Shown here: piece by piece, positions 24,727-34,817 of the stretch | Position numbering within the stretch: the first letter of the stretch is position 1 | How the letters are laid out: each line of letters starts with the position of its first letter | NCBI GenBank assembly: GCA_011316305.1 | Contig: SAUG01000121.1 | Location: forward strand, 62,001-126,000 | Direction: 5' to 3' | From: Rusavskia elegans | Lineage: Eukaryota > Ascomycota > Lecanoromycetes > Teloschistales > Teloschistaceae | DNA length: 64,000 bases | Made by a program: the position numbers and the translations under genes | Notes under the pieces: generated by a model | What the model saw: only the letters and a program-made list of their open reading frames with translations | The model's database searches: none | What the model was told of the DNA's origin: nothing

Positions 24727-26394
24727 CTAAAAATGAGGTGTATTCAACGCCATGGCCATCACCAACCCCGACAACAGTCCCGCACAGGGCAACGTCAAAA
24801 CCCACCCGCTGAAGATGAAAAGAATCTGCCTCCAGTTCACAGCCCGGACATCGAAATTCATCAACGCCACGCCGACCGTCGCTCCAGCGAGACATTGCGT
24901 CGTGCTGACGGGCAAGCCCACACGACTTGCCAAAAGCACCGTGATGGCGGCGCCCAGTTCCGTGCTGAAGCCCCGACTGGGACTCATCTGCGTGATGCGG
25001 TTGCCGAGCGCACGGATGATCTTGAAGCCGAAGAACCAGAATCCCGCGCCGAGGAGGAAACCGGCGATGACGAGCATCCAGACGGGAGTGGGGACCTTGG
25101 TGGCCACTTTGTCGGCGCGCCACGTGCTGTACGTAGCCGCCCAGGGGCCGACGGCGTTGGCCACGTCGTTGGATCCGTGCGCGATGGACATGAGCATTGC
25201 GGAGAGGACTTGGCAGTAGGTGAAGAGGTGCTCGGTCCGGTTGTCGTAAACCTTGCAGCGGGCGTGCGTGGCTTGGAGGCGGGGATCTTCGTGGGAGACG
25301 CAGTCGCGGGTTACGCCTTGAAAGAGGAAGTATTTGAGGAAACCGTAAAGGCGGGATGGGTGGACGGCGGGGAGGTGTTTGGATGGGGCGAGGAATCGCT
25401 CTTCCGGGGTGACGATACGGTTGCGTGCCGTGGGGACGACGAGAGGGTTGGCTTTTTCGAGCGAGGTGGAGATGGCGACGTCTTTCTCTGAGTCGGATAG
25501 GTGCTCGATTGAGGAGTCCTTTGCGGCGTATGCGTTCTCGTAGTAGTCGATCACGACGACACCGTCGGCTTTGGCTGGCCAGTAGAGGGGTGGGTCATCC
25601 TTCATCAGGAGCGGGCCCAACGGGATGTGGTAGAATTTGATACGCGAATCTCCCTTGACGAGGCGACGCTGAAGATATGGTCGGACGAAGATGTAAGCCA
25701 GTATGAGGATACCGAAGAAAACACCAAGGACGATGCCGACGGCCTTGCCGGCGCCAAACTCTTCCAGCGATGGCGCGGTGGGAGCCTCGACGACCATGAA
25801 CAAGGCAAGGACGGCGCAGGTGAAGGCGAGGTAGAAGGGGATTGCCAGCATACCGAGTTTGAAGGGGTCGCTGCGTTCCAGGACACCGAATTTGATGGTA
25901 GAAAAGACGATGGCCGCGAAGCAAGCGGCCAGGAGGGGAGCGATAACCCAACTTGCGGCGACTTGTGAAACGCTCCCGCTTTTCCACTCCCAGACGACAG
26001 GTGAATCGGCGGCGAAGCCGACGCCAATGAGAGCGCCGACAATGGTCTGGGTGGTGGAGACGGGGTAACCAACAGTGGTGGCGATGGCCAACCAGCTGGC
26101 GCTTCCGAATTCGGCCGCCGCCATGGCCAACATCAAGGAGCCCGGGTTGCCATCGAAGCGTTTGATGGAGATGATACCGTTCTTGATGGTGTTGGTGACA
26201 CGATTACCCAAGGCGACGGCACCGACGAACTCGGTGATCATGGAGAGAAAGCCGACCTGGGGCATGGTCAAGGTCCTGGCAGCCACAGAGGTGGCATAGG
26301 AGTTGGCGACATCGTTGGCGCCGTTCATGAAGGAGCTGACGCAGAAACATATTGTGATCAAAGCAAGGATCCAATTGTACTTGGTGAGAGCCAT
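24727..26394 (-). CDS. PHO89: PiT-family phosphate permease (Pho89/PHO-4 type)
   Basis: Single-exon gene for 555 residues. The product should be a plasma-membrane inorganic phosphate symporter (usually Na+-coupled) of the PiT family. Both family signatures are present: GANDVANSYATSV near residue 25 and HGSNDVANAVGPW near residue 400, the inverted-repeat halves typical of PiT carriers. Each is followed by a membrane bundle with a PVSTTQ motif (GYPVSTTQTIVGA and GLPVSTTQCLAGA). A hydrophilic loop of about 140 residues separates the halves. Length is close to yeast Pho89 and Neurospora PHO-4. A CACGTG box lies about 300 bp upstream, so phosphate-starvation control is plausible. Confidence 0.95.
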   Translation of the reverse strand: MALTKYNWILALITICFCVSSFMNGANDVANSYATSVAARTLTMPQVGFLSMITEFVGAVALGNRVTNTIKNGIISIKRFDGNPGSLMLAMAAAEFGSASWLAIATTVGYPVSTTQTIVGALIGVGFAADSPVVWEWKSGSVSQVAASWVIAPLLAACFAAIVFSTIKFGVLERSDPFKLGMLAIPFYLAFTCAVLALFMVVEAPTAPSLEEFGAGKAVGIVLGVFFGILILAYIFVRPYLQRRLVKGDSRIKFYHIPLGPLLMKDDPPLYWPAKADGVVVIDYYENAYAAKDSSIEHLSDSEKDVAISTSLEKANPLVVPTARNRIVTPEERFLAPSKHLPAVHPSRLYGFLKYFLFQGVTRDCVSHEDPRLQATHARCKVYDNRTEHLFTYCQVLSAMLMSIAHGSNDVANAVGPWAATYSTWRADKVATKVPTPVWMLVIAGFLLGAGFWFFGFKIIRALGNRITQMSPSRGFSTELGAAITVLLASRVGLPVSTTQCLAGATVGVALMNFDVRAVNWRQILFIFSGWVLTLPCAGLLSGLVMAMALNTPHF

Positions 26395-27475
26395 GACGAT
26401 GAGAAGCTGCTCTCCCCGGAACAGTCGTCGATGGAGTGGGAATTATACCTTGGAGGTGCAGCTGTGCAGAGATGTATGTCGAGCAAGGGAATGCAAGGGG
26501 TGGGCACATTAATATTGGTCGAGTGCCTACCTTTATAGAGCTGGTGGATAGCTGCATGCCCCCACTCCACCATCGTGCCTGTTGAACGTGGGTTCATGAA
26601 TCACACCGAGGTGATATTCACACTGATGTTCAGAACAATAATAGATGTGGAGGATATTCAACCACAGAAAGCAGAGGACGAGAGCACGTGTCGAGACAAG
26701 CTTTTCCGCCCAGACATGGTCGTCGGCCAAGACTCCCCATCCAGCGCTGGGGATGCAGCGAAGCTTTGATGCCAAGATGCTGCCAAGACGCCAAGACATC
26801 CGCACAGTGGAATTGACACGATGGCTGGAAGAGTCTCGCCCGCAACACCACCCAACGAGGCAAATCAGAACGTGCCCGTGTTGCACATGCTGGGTCGGCC
26901 GTACTGCGACACCTCCTTCGAACATGGCGGATCCCGTGGCGGTTCGTGGCCTCGCCCCAGATGTTACAATCGTTACGTAGCTGGTGGAGTCATAGGTTGG
27001 TGGAGTATGGGATGGTGTGAACGATGGTGGTAGACTTGGTAGCATGGGGACCACGGCTTCTCCTGCCTCATTCGACATCATATCTCAACTTGAGCCGCTT
27101 TCTCACATCCAGTCCATGCGCGCGAGGTTGAGTGGCAGGCACTTTCAGGCAATCGCATAAGCTGAAGCTCGTGAGCCGCGATAAGCTGGGTGGGACTGGG
27201 AGTAGGAGAACAGATTGAAGTCATCTGTCACTCACGAATGCCAAGCATCCATATCGATAAGCGACAATCTTCTCTCCGATCGGCTGCACCTCGACAAACT
27301 CTACGCACCTTTCGCCACCTATGAGATGCTCTGGAACATCATCCTCGTCGGTCCGACTGAAGGGGGCAAATGCCATTCCAAATGACTGCTGATTCTATTG
27401 GGTATCTTGATCTTCTATACACGCTTCCCAACTTCCAGCAGGCGCCTTCTCCCAAGACAATGATGTGCTCTTAGA
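26395..27475. other. Phosphate-permease promoter and intergenic DNA
   Basis: About 1 kb between the permease start and the 3' end of the HD-domain gene. It holds a CACGTG box at 26695-26700; no gene is supported. Confidence 0.5.
26695..26700. promoter_or_regulatory. CACGTG E-box, candidate Pho4/NUC-1 site
   Basis: A palindromic CACGTG lies about 300 bp upstream of the phosphate permease ATG. It is the core bound by the bHLH regulators Pho4 (yeast) and NUC-1 (Neurospora), which induce phosphate-uptake genes. A six-base match can occur by chance, so the assignment rests on position. Confidence 0.4.
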
Positions 27476-28451
27476 TCAGCCCTTGCTAGTATCATCCATC
27501 TTACCCTCCTCTTTCCCATCGGCCATCTTCCCATCGACTTCCACCTCATCATCCCCTTGCCCCAACGTCGTCTTGGCGATATCCATCCCACCCAGCTCTT
27601 TCCCCACACTTTTCCAATATTCCTCCCTCTCCCTCAACACGTCCCTGCACCATCCCTTCATCTCTTCCATCTCAATCTTATCCGCCACTCGCAAAAACTC
27701 TCCCAAATCTACCTTCCCATTTCCGTGGCGCTCATACTCCATCATCTGGATCACAAGCTCGAGTTTGTCGATATCATGCACAAACTTCGCTTCCAGCGTG
27801 TTGGAGTCTTCGTACTCCTCCCACGCCTCCCTTAACAGCGTCCCCCCTTCCTCACACCCTGTCTTAGCCCCGAGCAGTTGCCTCGTCAGATACTCCATAG
27901 TCTCTGCCTCTCTCCGCCTCTTCTCGGCCTTTTTGACACCGTCAAGAGGCGTGATGTCACCCACCAGTGATTCCGCCATGTCATGACACAATGCGAGCAG
28001 CGTGCAGCGGGGGATATCGAGTTTCTGGCGTAGAGGGGCTGGGCAGAGCAGGGTGAGGATCGACATCCGGTACATGTGATCGGAGATGGATTCGGAGGAG
28101 GGGATGGAGAAGCGGCGCCAACCTTCGCGGGGCGTGGTCTTTAGGCGCTCGAGGATGTGGAGAAAGGGGATGGGGGTCGTTGGATCGGCTGGGGGTGGAG
28201 ATGGGAGGGTCGTGAGGACTATTGCGGTCGGATTAGTAGAGGGTTTCCTTGGTGGAGATCGACTCCATGCAGGGAGAAGCAGAACATGTAGATGTGAAAC
28301 AGCGAGGGAGGAGCTTGCCTTGTTGAACGGACCATTGCTCGTCAAGAGGGGAAGCGGCGGTTGTTGCGTCGGTCGTTGTGTGGGAAGAGGATGGGACATC
28401 GCTTTCAGAGGAGTTTGCAACCACGTGAACGGCTCTTTTAGCACGTTCCAT
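27476..28451 (-). CDS. HD-domain phosphohydrolase (HDDC2/YfbR-like 5'-nucleotidase)
   Basis: Predicted 291 residues from exons 28451-28319 and 28218-27476. The family hydrolyses deoxynucleoside 5'-monophosphates with a divalent metal. The metal-binding H...HD...D set is visible: His in SDHMYRM (about residue 88), HD in LCHDMAES (about 122) and Asp in VHDIDKLE (about 188), with the family-typical LERLKTTPREGWRRF just before. The C-terminus is a charged tail (DDEVEVDGKMADGKEEGK). The 100-nt intron starts GCAAGC and ends TACTAAT...AATAG; this GC donor keeps phase and joins QWSVQQ to VLTTLPSPP. Reading straight through from an alternative start upstream would give an unlikely N-terminus. Confidence 0.85.
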
Positions 28452-28937
28452 GGTGGATGAGCCGTGAGGTTTCTTCGGTGGAGGAATGAAGAAGATGGTC
28501 AGAAAGGCGAGGGTTTTAAGGATTTATGTTGTGTAACCCCGAGCAGGCATGGTGTTTGCTAGGGAGTGTGTTTGGTGTCTGAATGGCTCAAACGACTAGA
28601 AGGACGCAAGTTAGGGGGGTCTGCTATAGGTGAGTTTGCGACTTGTGATCAGTAAACAAAAGATTGCCCGCCTATCGATATGGATGCTTGGCACTCGTCT
28701 CGACTAGTACGATTGCATCACAATCTATCTATTAAAGCTAATGCTGGAAGCTTTTGGTATGATGAACTCTAACCAAGATTCACGTGTAGACAAAGATGAT
28801 TAGAGACAAGTTGAGAATATTAGGATTGTCGATTCTGTGCTGGACCTGCCAAGCGGATACTATTTACCTCAGATCTCATGGGTGTTCTGCTCATAGGTCT
28901 CCATTCCGCATCTCGCAATCATCTGCTCCGCCGTACT
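28452..28937. other. Intergenic
   Basis: Between two minus-strand genes; promoter of the HD-domain gene. Nothing else seen. Confidence 0.4.
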
Positions 28938-30058
28938 TCAAATCCAGAACATCAGCACAGCGCAACATGCAGACACAACAACCAACATGGCCCGCACATC
29001 GGCACCAATTGCCTGAACGCCGTTGGAGCAGCCGTCGAGTTTGTAGCCGTAGGAGGCCACTTGATCGCAGAGTTCGGCTACGCTGGAGGCAGTGGGAGCG
29101 ATCTCGTGTGCTGCTGCTCGACCAACGGTGCCGGTTGCTGTCGCGTTGTTATACCGTCCACCGGTGGCATACGCTGGCAAGCTCGCCGTGCCTGTCCCCG
29201 TCGAGTAGATTGGAGTGTAAGTAGCCGATGCAAATGGATCTGCTGCAACGGCTGTGGACCAGGCCTCAGGGGGAACTTCGGATAGATGGACTCCAGTGCC
29301 AAACTGTTCTGAGACCCAGTATCCATCGGCATCGTATCCCGAGCAGACGATGCCATTGGGATACTGTGCTGCGCAAATGATTGCCCTCTCGGTGCTGCTT
29401 GAAGGAGCAACTCCGGTGGGACCATGTTGTGGGACAATGATTCCAGTGGCAGCATGTCGCCTATGAATGCCTCCGGTGGCGTCGTCGCGTGGATAGATGG
29501 CAGGATCATCTTGTACCATGGGCTTCTGGAGAGGGTAGTGGCCAGCGGTGCCGATGGGTAATGGTGCACGTACGGCGTGGGCTAATTGGGGTGCTGCAGC
29601 TCTTGCTCCGATGCTGAAAACGGGCGAGTAGTTGGTGAGGCCACTTTGCACGATGGACAAGACGTATGATACACCTGGTCGAACGACGTTCGAGGCGACA
29701 GGCGTCCAGGTGTATGGTGACGACAAGAGGCCAGCTGAGGACAGGTTGTGTGAGGAAGATCCGAGTGGAGACCGTCGGTGAAGAGACTCACTGGCCACCG
29801 AACCGACTGGTTGCAGTGCCGCAGGATTGCCACTGTTGAGGATTATCGTGACAGGCTAGCATATGAAGTTGTTAGCAGAGGCTACCAGGTCAGGGTACAC
29901 TGTCGTACCGTTCCATCACCTCCATACCACTGGATGGGGAACGGAACGCCGAATCTGACGGTATTGAACGTAGGGTTTCCAAAGGCAATGGGACCCGCCA
30001 GGGATGGAGTGAGGAGCAAGGCTGCAGCAAAGCAGATGCTTGGGGTAGAGGACAGCAT
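28938..30058 (-). CDS. GPI-anchored Kre9/Knh1-type cell-wall protein
   Basis: Predicted 355 residues from exons 30058-29909 and 29855-28938, with a 53-nt intron. The N-terminus is a signal peptide (MLSSTPSICFAAALLLTPSL, cleavage near AGP). It is followed by an immunoglobulin-like Kre9/Knh1 N-terminal domain: ITWPVPxTVxFG-type start (FGNPTFNTVRFGVPFPIQW), then VTIILNSG and YTWTPVASNVVRPGVSYVL ending YSPVFSIG (about residues 20-115). A Ser/Thr/Ala-rich region comes next. The extreme C-terminus is a hydrophobic tail (AMLVVVSACCAVLMFWI) after small residues, as needed for GPI attachment. It should sit at the plasma membrane or in the wall; a role in beta-glucan organisation is inferred from the domain. 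Confidence 0.85.
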
Positions 30059-30622
30059 GATGAAGTGCGTAGCCTGTTGGGAATGGAGGAAAGGTAATGA
30101 CAGTTGCCGTATAAGCGGTGAGGAGGTCTCCTGTCAAGAGCTCGAGGCAGGAGAAGCAGTAGCCAGATGAGCAAAGGGTACGATAGATGATGGTGTGGAT
30201 AAAGATGGCTGGAAGAGATGAAGACAGAAGAGCAGGAAGATGGGAAAAGAGTGGGTTTTAAGTCTGCAGTGTGTGGTTGCTGTGGAGGAAGGTGCTCGCC
30301 GTCGATGCTCGATCGAAAGTGGCAGTGGCAGTGGCAGGCACGCCGCTCCTCTCGTGCGAGTACAACAGTCGGTACCTCGACATGGGATTTTCGATGTGAC
30401 GAATGCCTGAATTGGTCCTTCCCAACGGGAGATACATCTGGTTCAATTGGAGTCCTACCAAGTGACATGCATACCAAACCAACAAGATAAATACTCACAG
30501 CTTCCGGGCGGGAACAGACATCGATATCCCTCGCTATCGCCTCTTGCTGACTGGCAGTGGCTTCCGGGAAAAAAAAGGGTGAGGAGTCCTTTCGCAATCA
30601 TCCATGATTATCACCCCTGCCA
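30059..30622. other. Intergenic
   Basis: Promoter side of the GPI-protein gene and 3' side of the RBM25-type gene. No additional feature. Confidence 0.4.
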
Positions 30623-33185
30623 TCAAGCCGACAGCCCTCGCTTCTCCGACTCGCTGAAGAAGATGATCATCCTCCACAGCTTCTTGACCAGCGCCTCTGC
30701 TTCTTCGTCCAGTGCCTACGAGATCATCGTCAGTAAGGGTCGAAGCACATCTTCCGTAACGACGATACATACCCCTTCAAGTTCGTCCACCAATGCCTGC
30801 GGCTCTCCTCTCTTGCGAACATGTCCTTCGACAGCTTCCACCAGCATCTGCTCTTGAACACCCAGGTACTCCATGATTTTCTTCTCCACAAACGGTCGCA
30901 GCTGCTCCGAGAGCACGGTTTCATCCACGAATTCCCATTTGATCGGCCACTTCCAAAGCCCTTCCTTATCCGATGGGATATCGGCGGCCAGTTGTCGTGC
31001 CGCTTGCGCCCTTTCCTCTTCCGTGAGCCCCATTGCATCTGCTGCGCTGTCGAATTTGATCGGGATGAGCGTCCTCTTGGCCGACGTGTCGGCTTCTTCT
31101 TCATCCTCCAGTAGACCTTCAACCTCAGCCACCGTTCGCTTCGTGCTCGCGGCAGCCTGTGCCTTCTGTGCGGCTGCCCCGAGGGACAGCTTGAATCGTT
31201 GTGGTTCTCGCGGTGCTTCGGCTTTCACGTCGAGCTCCATTGCCTGTCGGTTGAGGAAGTCATCCGCCATTCCTCGGGCCTGTTCCTGTGTAACTGCATC
31301 CTTGGCCTTCTCACGGTCCTCGGCTGTTCGGTCCAGTTCGTCGAGATGGGCTTCGTGACTCCGGAATGCTGCTCGCTTTCTGATCCACGCGCTTCGATCG
31401 CGATAGTACTCTTCGCCACTCTTGGCCTGCATATCATCATTCCACGTGCGCAACTCCCGCTCCATCTCAATTTTGTCAGCCTCGGCCGCATTCTGTTGCT
31501 CTTTGTCTCTCTCCTTTTCCCGCTCCAACGCTGCCGTCCTGCTGCGTTCACGGTTCAACCATCTTCTCCGCTGATCTTGATATTGCTTCTCCAACTCGGC
31601 TTCTTTCTTCTCTTTACGCCGCCTTTCAAGCTCTTCATCGCTCGCGTCACTATCTTCATCCGTGCGGTCAATCAGACCTCCCGCTGCGCCATTGATACCG
31701 GTACCGTTCACGAACGTTACGCTCTTGTCGTAGTCACGAGGCATTTGTGAGCCTTGGTAGCCTTTGGGACCAGCTGGGGCATTCGGAACACCCCGGTCTC
31801 GGGGTCCAATGGGGATCCCGTTCGCCCCACCAGCTGGCCCTGTTGGGGCGGTGGATGGCGGAGAGGCGAGCCGGCTTGGGCGAGATGAACTGGCATTGCG
31901 CTGACGTTCCATTGCCTCCATTTCCTCCTCCCGCCGCAGACGCTCCATATCACGACGCGTGCTGCGGTCTCGAAATGCTGCAATCTCTTTAGCTACAGTC
32001 TCTCGCATCTCGGCTGGGATCTCGGAGAGCTCATCGTCGGCTGTGAGGGGAATGGTGACGATTTCACCATCCGGCTTGTCCTCGCCGTTCAGCATCGCCA
32101 TATCTCCATCGCGGTCTAGGTTCGACATGTCGTGGCTCTGCACGGGCCTGGAAGACGGATGAGCAAGGTCTGAGAGCACGTTTGCAAGCGCACTTTTTGC
32201 AGCATCTAGTCTAAGCTGTGCTTGTATGGGATCCTGATCCCCTCGTGAAGCCCGGTATTGGTCTAGATAATTCAGTGAAGCGTCGTCGACCATGATCTGT
32301 CCAAGGTCAATAATGCCGTGAGATTGGAAAGGATAGAACAGACCAGCAGCTTTGATTTTTCAACTTTGACATCATCACCATCCTCATCTTCCTTCTTCAC
32401 ACCATTCGCCATCTGCTGTTTGACAGGTACCTCGACATCTCTCAGCACATCAACGGCCGTGGACAGACTGTCGGGATCTTCGTACTCTGCAAAGCCAAAG
32501 CGGCAAGCCTTGTTTTCCGCATCCATCGCTCTGGTCCATCGTCGCAAATTGCCGGCGCATTGTAGGATTCGTTCGATTCCATCGTCGCTGCTGACCCCTT
32601 CGGTGATGCCGCCGATGAAGATGGTCTTCAGGATTTCTTCTTTGGTGGGCGGTATTAGATGCATCATGTTGTCCCGGACAGCTTGCCGTTGGGCTTCCAT
32701 GCCCATTCCGGCGCCGAGACCAGGACGACCGGATCTAGGTTCGGCATTGCTTTCCCTTCGACCGGGATCGCCCATGGACATCTGTGGTTTTCCGGGTCCG
32801 GTTGTACCCAAACGAATGACTGGAGCGTTGAAGTTGATGTTGCTCGGTAGATTGGCGGGAGGTTGAAAGCCTGAGCTGGGTCCAGGTCTGCCGGGTTGCT
32901 GAGAAGCTTGTTGCATACCAGGAGCAGGCCCGACACCTGGCGCAGACATCCCCGGAGGAGGTACTAAAGAAGAATAAAGTCAGTGTCCGGTCGTCGTTTC
33001 GTAGCAGAAAGGGTACTCACCCATACCAGGAGGTGGACCCATACCAGGCGGCGCCCCTTGGCCCGGAAAGCCTCCATACGGCGGAGGGCGGCCATACTGT
33101 TGGTTACCTGGTGATTGAAATGTCAGTCTTGCTTGATCTGATATGGCCGCATGTGGCCCAAACACGTACCTGGATAATTGTACAT
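30623..33185 (-). CDS. RBM25: RBM25-type splicing factor (RRM and PWI domains)
   Basis: Predicted 779 residues from five exons: 33185-33170, 33107-33021, 32963-32344, 32296-30773 and 30715-30623. The first coding exon is only 16 nt. Domain order is a Pro/Gly/Met-rich N-terminus (GMGPPPGMG), an RRM (about residues 130-215, with IFIGGITEG as RNP2-like and CRFGFAEYED as RNP1-like), a very charged Arg/Glu/Lys coiled region (about 390-560), and a C-terminal PWI domain (KWPIKWEFVDE ... ALVKKLWRMIIFF). This order is that of human RBM25 and fungal orthologues, nuclear splicing factors linked to the U1 snRNP and exon-junction proteins. Its start lies 374 bp from that of the divergent bS21m gene. Confidence 0.92.
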
Positions 33186-33559
33186 GGCGCAAACTGGATT
33201 TTGTCGTGGATGAAGAGCTTCCGGTGTTTAAGGTGAGACTTCGGAAATTTGGTCCTTGACAATAAAACGTATCTGACTCCACGGTGATTGAGTGCCAGGT
33301 AAAATGACGGACGGCATCGCAATGGGGTAAAGACTTCTTCCAGGTTGAGGCTTCAATGAAGTTCAAGTACGGGAGATGACTAAGCAAGACTAGTTTTGAT
33401 ATTGCACTTCGACTTTGCTGGTCTTCGGGAATTAGGTTCTTGTTCTCTGGAACGACTGGCATGCTGGCAGCTCTGAGGTGAGCAAACGTACAAGCAAGGT
33501 GAGTTCCCAGTCATCCAGCCATCTTCTAGGGTCCTAAACAGTCTCCGCCTCAGTTAGGC
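33186..33559. promoter_or_regulatory. Bidirectional promoter between the RBM25-type gene and bS21m
   Basis: A 374-bp gap between two divergent coding starts must hold both promoters. I see no distinctive motif in it. Confidence 0.5.
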
Positions 33560-34456
33560 ATGCAAGTCGGTTCTCGAGCCCCATCTCTCCTGAGATCGCA
33601 CTCACCTCTACTCGTTTTCCTCGCGCCCTCGATTGCGTCAGTCCTTCCCACAGCAGCTACTTGGTCTTGTTCCAGACATCTCGTAATAACTGGCACTACT
33701 CGACATAGACGAGCAATTCGGAATCAACAACCACTGCGTCAAGCGTCCTCGGCCGCCGCACAACAACCGCTCGACGATGACCGTCTACAATCGAATGACC
33801 AGCCGTTGCTCAAGCCTCAGCGCCAATCACCAACCGGTGTCAGGAAGCGTCAGATGTCGTTGCTTGAGAAATTCAGAGACCCAGCAAGGAACATGCAAGC
33901 TCCCATGTCAGAGGAAGATCGCGCTCGTGAAATAGACTACCTCCTTGACAAAGGCAGGGACCCATCCACGACGGATCCTAATCGCTCCGCCACCTCAGAT
34001 ACGTACAATGGCGAAAGCTCCGCAGACATGGTCGAGAGGCTGAGAGCAGAAAGCCGAAGGAAAGACTATGCAGCTGCAGAAAACAAAAAATCTCGGCAAG
34101 GAAGCTTAGTTCGCGGCATGAAGATGCCACCTAGACTTCCCGAATCGAAACAGCAAGACATGCTTCACATTCAAGAAGCTACACGCGCAGTCGCCACCAT
34201 CAAGTCAAGGCCCAGTCTAGGGCGCACTGTTGAGGTCATGCCCGAGCGAGGGTTAGATTTGGGCAGAGCTCTGAGAAGCTTGGAAATCAATTGCGCCGTC
34301 AACAATGTCAGAGGGGATGCACAGACCCAGAAATTCCATGAGCGGCCCGGGATGAAGAGGAAGAGACTGCATAGCCTGAGGTGGAGAAGGAGGTTCAAGA
34401 TAGGGTTCAAGGCCGTGGTTGGCAAGGTCAAGGCTATGAGAAGGAAGGGATGGTAG
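33560..34456 (+). CDS. MRP21: Mitochondrial small-subunit ribosomal protein bS21m
   Basis: Single-exon gene for 298 residues. The last 65 residues carry the bS21 fold: ALRSLEINCAVNNVRGD, then KFHERPGMKRKRLHSLRWRR and a basic KVKAMRRKGW end, matching the bacterial S21 pattern (R..FxRKPGxKRK...RwRRrF). The N-terminus is Arg/Ser/Ala-rich with few acidic residues (MQVGSRAPSLLRSHSPLLV), as expected for a mitochondrial presequence. The long middle part is an extension typical of fungal mitoribosomal S21. It should act in the mitochondrial matrix in the 37S subunit near the mRNA exit. Confidence 0.93.
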   Translation: MQVGSRAPSLLRSHSPLLVFLAPSIASVLPTAATWSCSRHLVITGTTRHRRAIRNQQPLRQASSAAAQQPLDDDRLQSNDQPLLKPQRQSPTGVRKRQMSLLEKFRDPARNMQAPMSEEDRAREIDYLLDKGRDPSTTDPNRSATSDTYNGESSADMVERLRAESRRKDYAAAENKKSRQGSLVRGMKMPPRLPESKQQDMLHIQEATRAVATIKSRPSLGRTVEVMPERGLDLGRALRSLEINCAVNNVRGDAQTQKFHERPGMKRKRLHSLRWRRRFKIGFKAVVGKVKAMRRKGW

Positions 34457-34817
34457 ATGTTACGCCTTTTGCATCTTATCCATATTTCCCTGGGTACTTC
34501 TTCAGTGTACAACTGCAGGAGCTCAATGCTTGGTTTTGCTCACCTCCGAGCCATTCCAGGAATGGTAGATATCTCATGTTTCTTTCCAGCTGATACATAT
34601 TTACGGCATTATTTGATAGGCTTTTTGGAAGAAGAGGCTTTTCTCTCGACAGTTCGGTGTCACTTCACCCTCCCTCCTTCGTTCCTTCCACAGCCGACAG
34701 CAAGCAGGTCACCCTCGTCATCGCTCCCCAACTTCCACTTCTCCACCTTAACAGCATTATCATCATGGCTTCCTTGCACGATCTACTCTATCCCCTAAGA
34801 CTCCTACCTGCATCATT
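34457..34817. other. Short intergenic stretch
   Basis: Between two plus-strand genes. Probably the 3' UTR of bS21m and the promoter/leader of the next gene. Confidence 0.4.

Noticed and set aside
24685..25491. Plus-strand open frame of 268 codons.
   Set aside because: Antisense shadow of the GC-rich phosphate permease gene; composition very rich in Arg/Gly/Asp with no family pattern.
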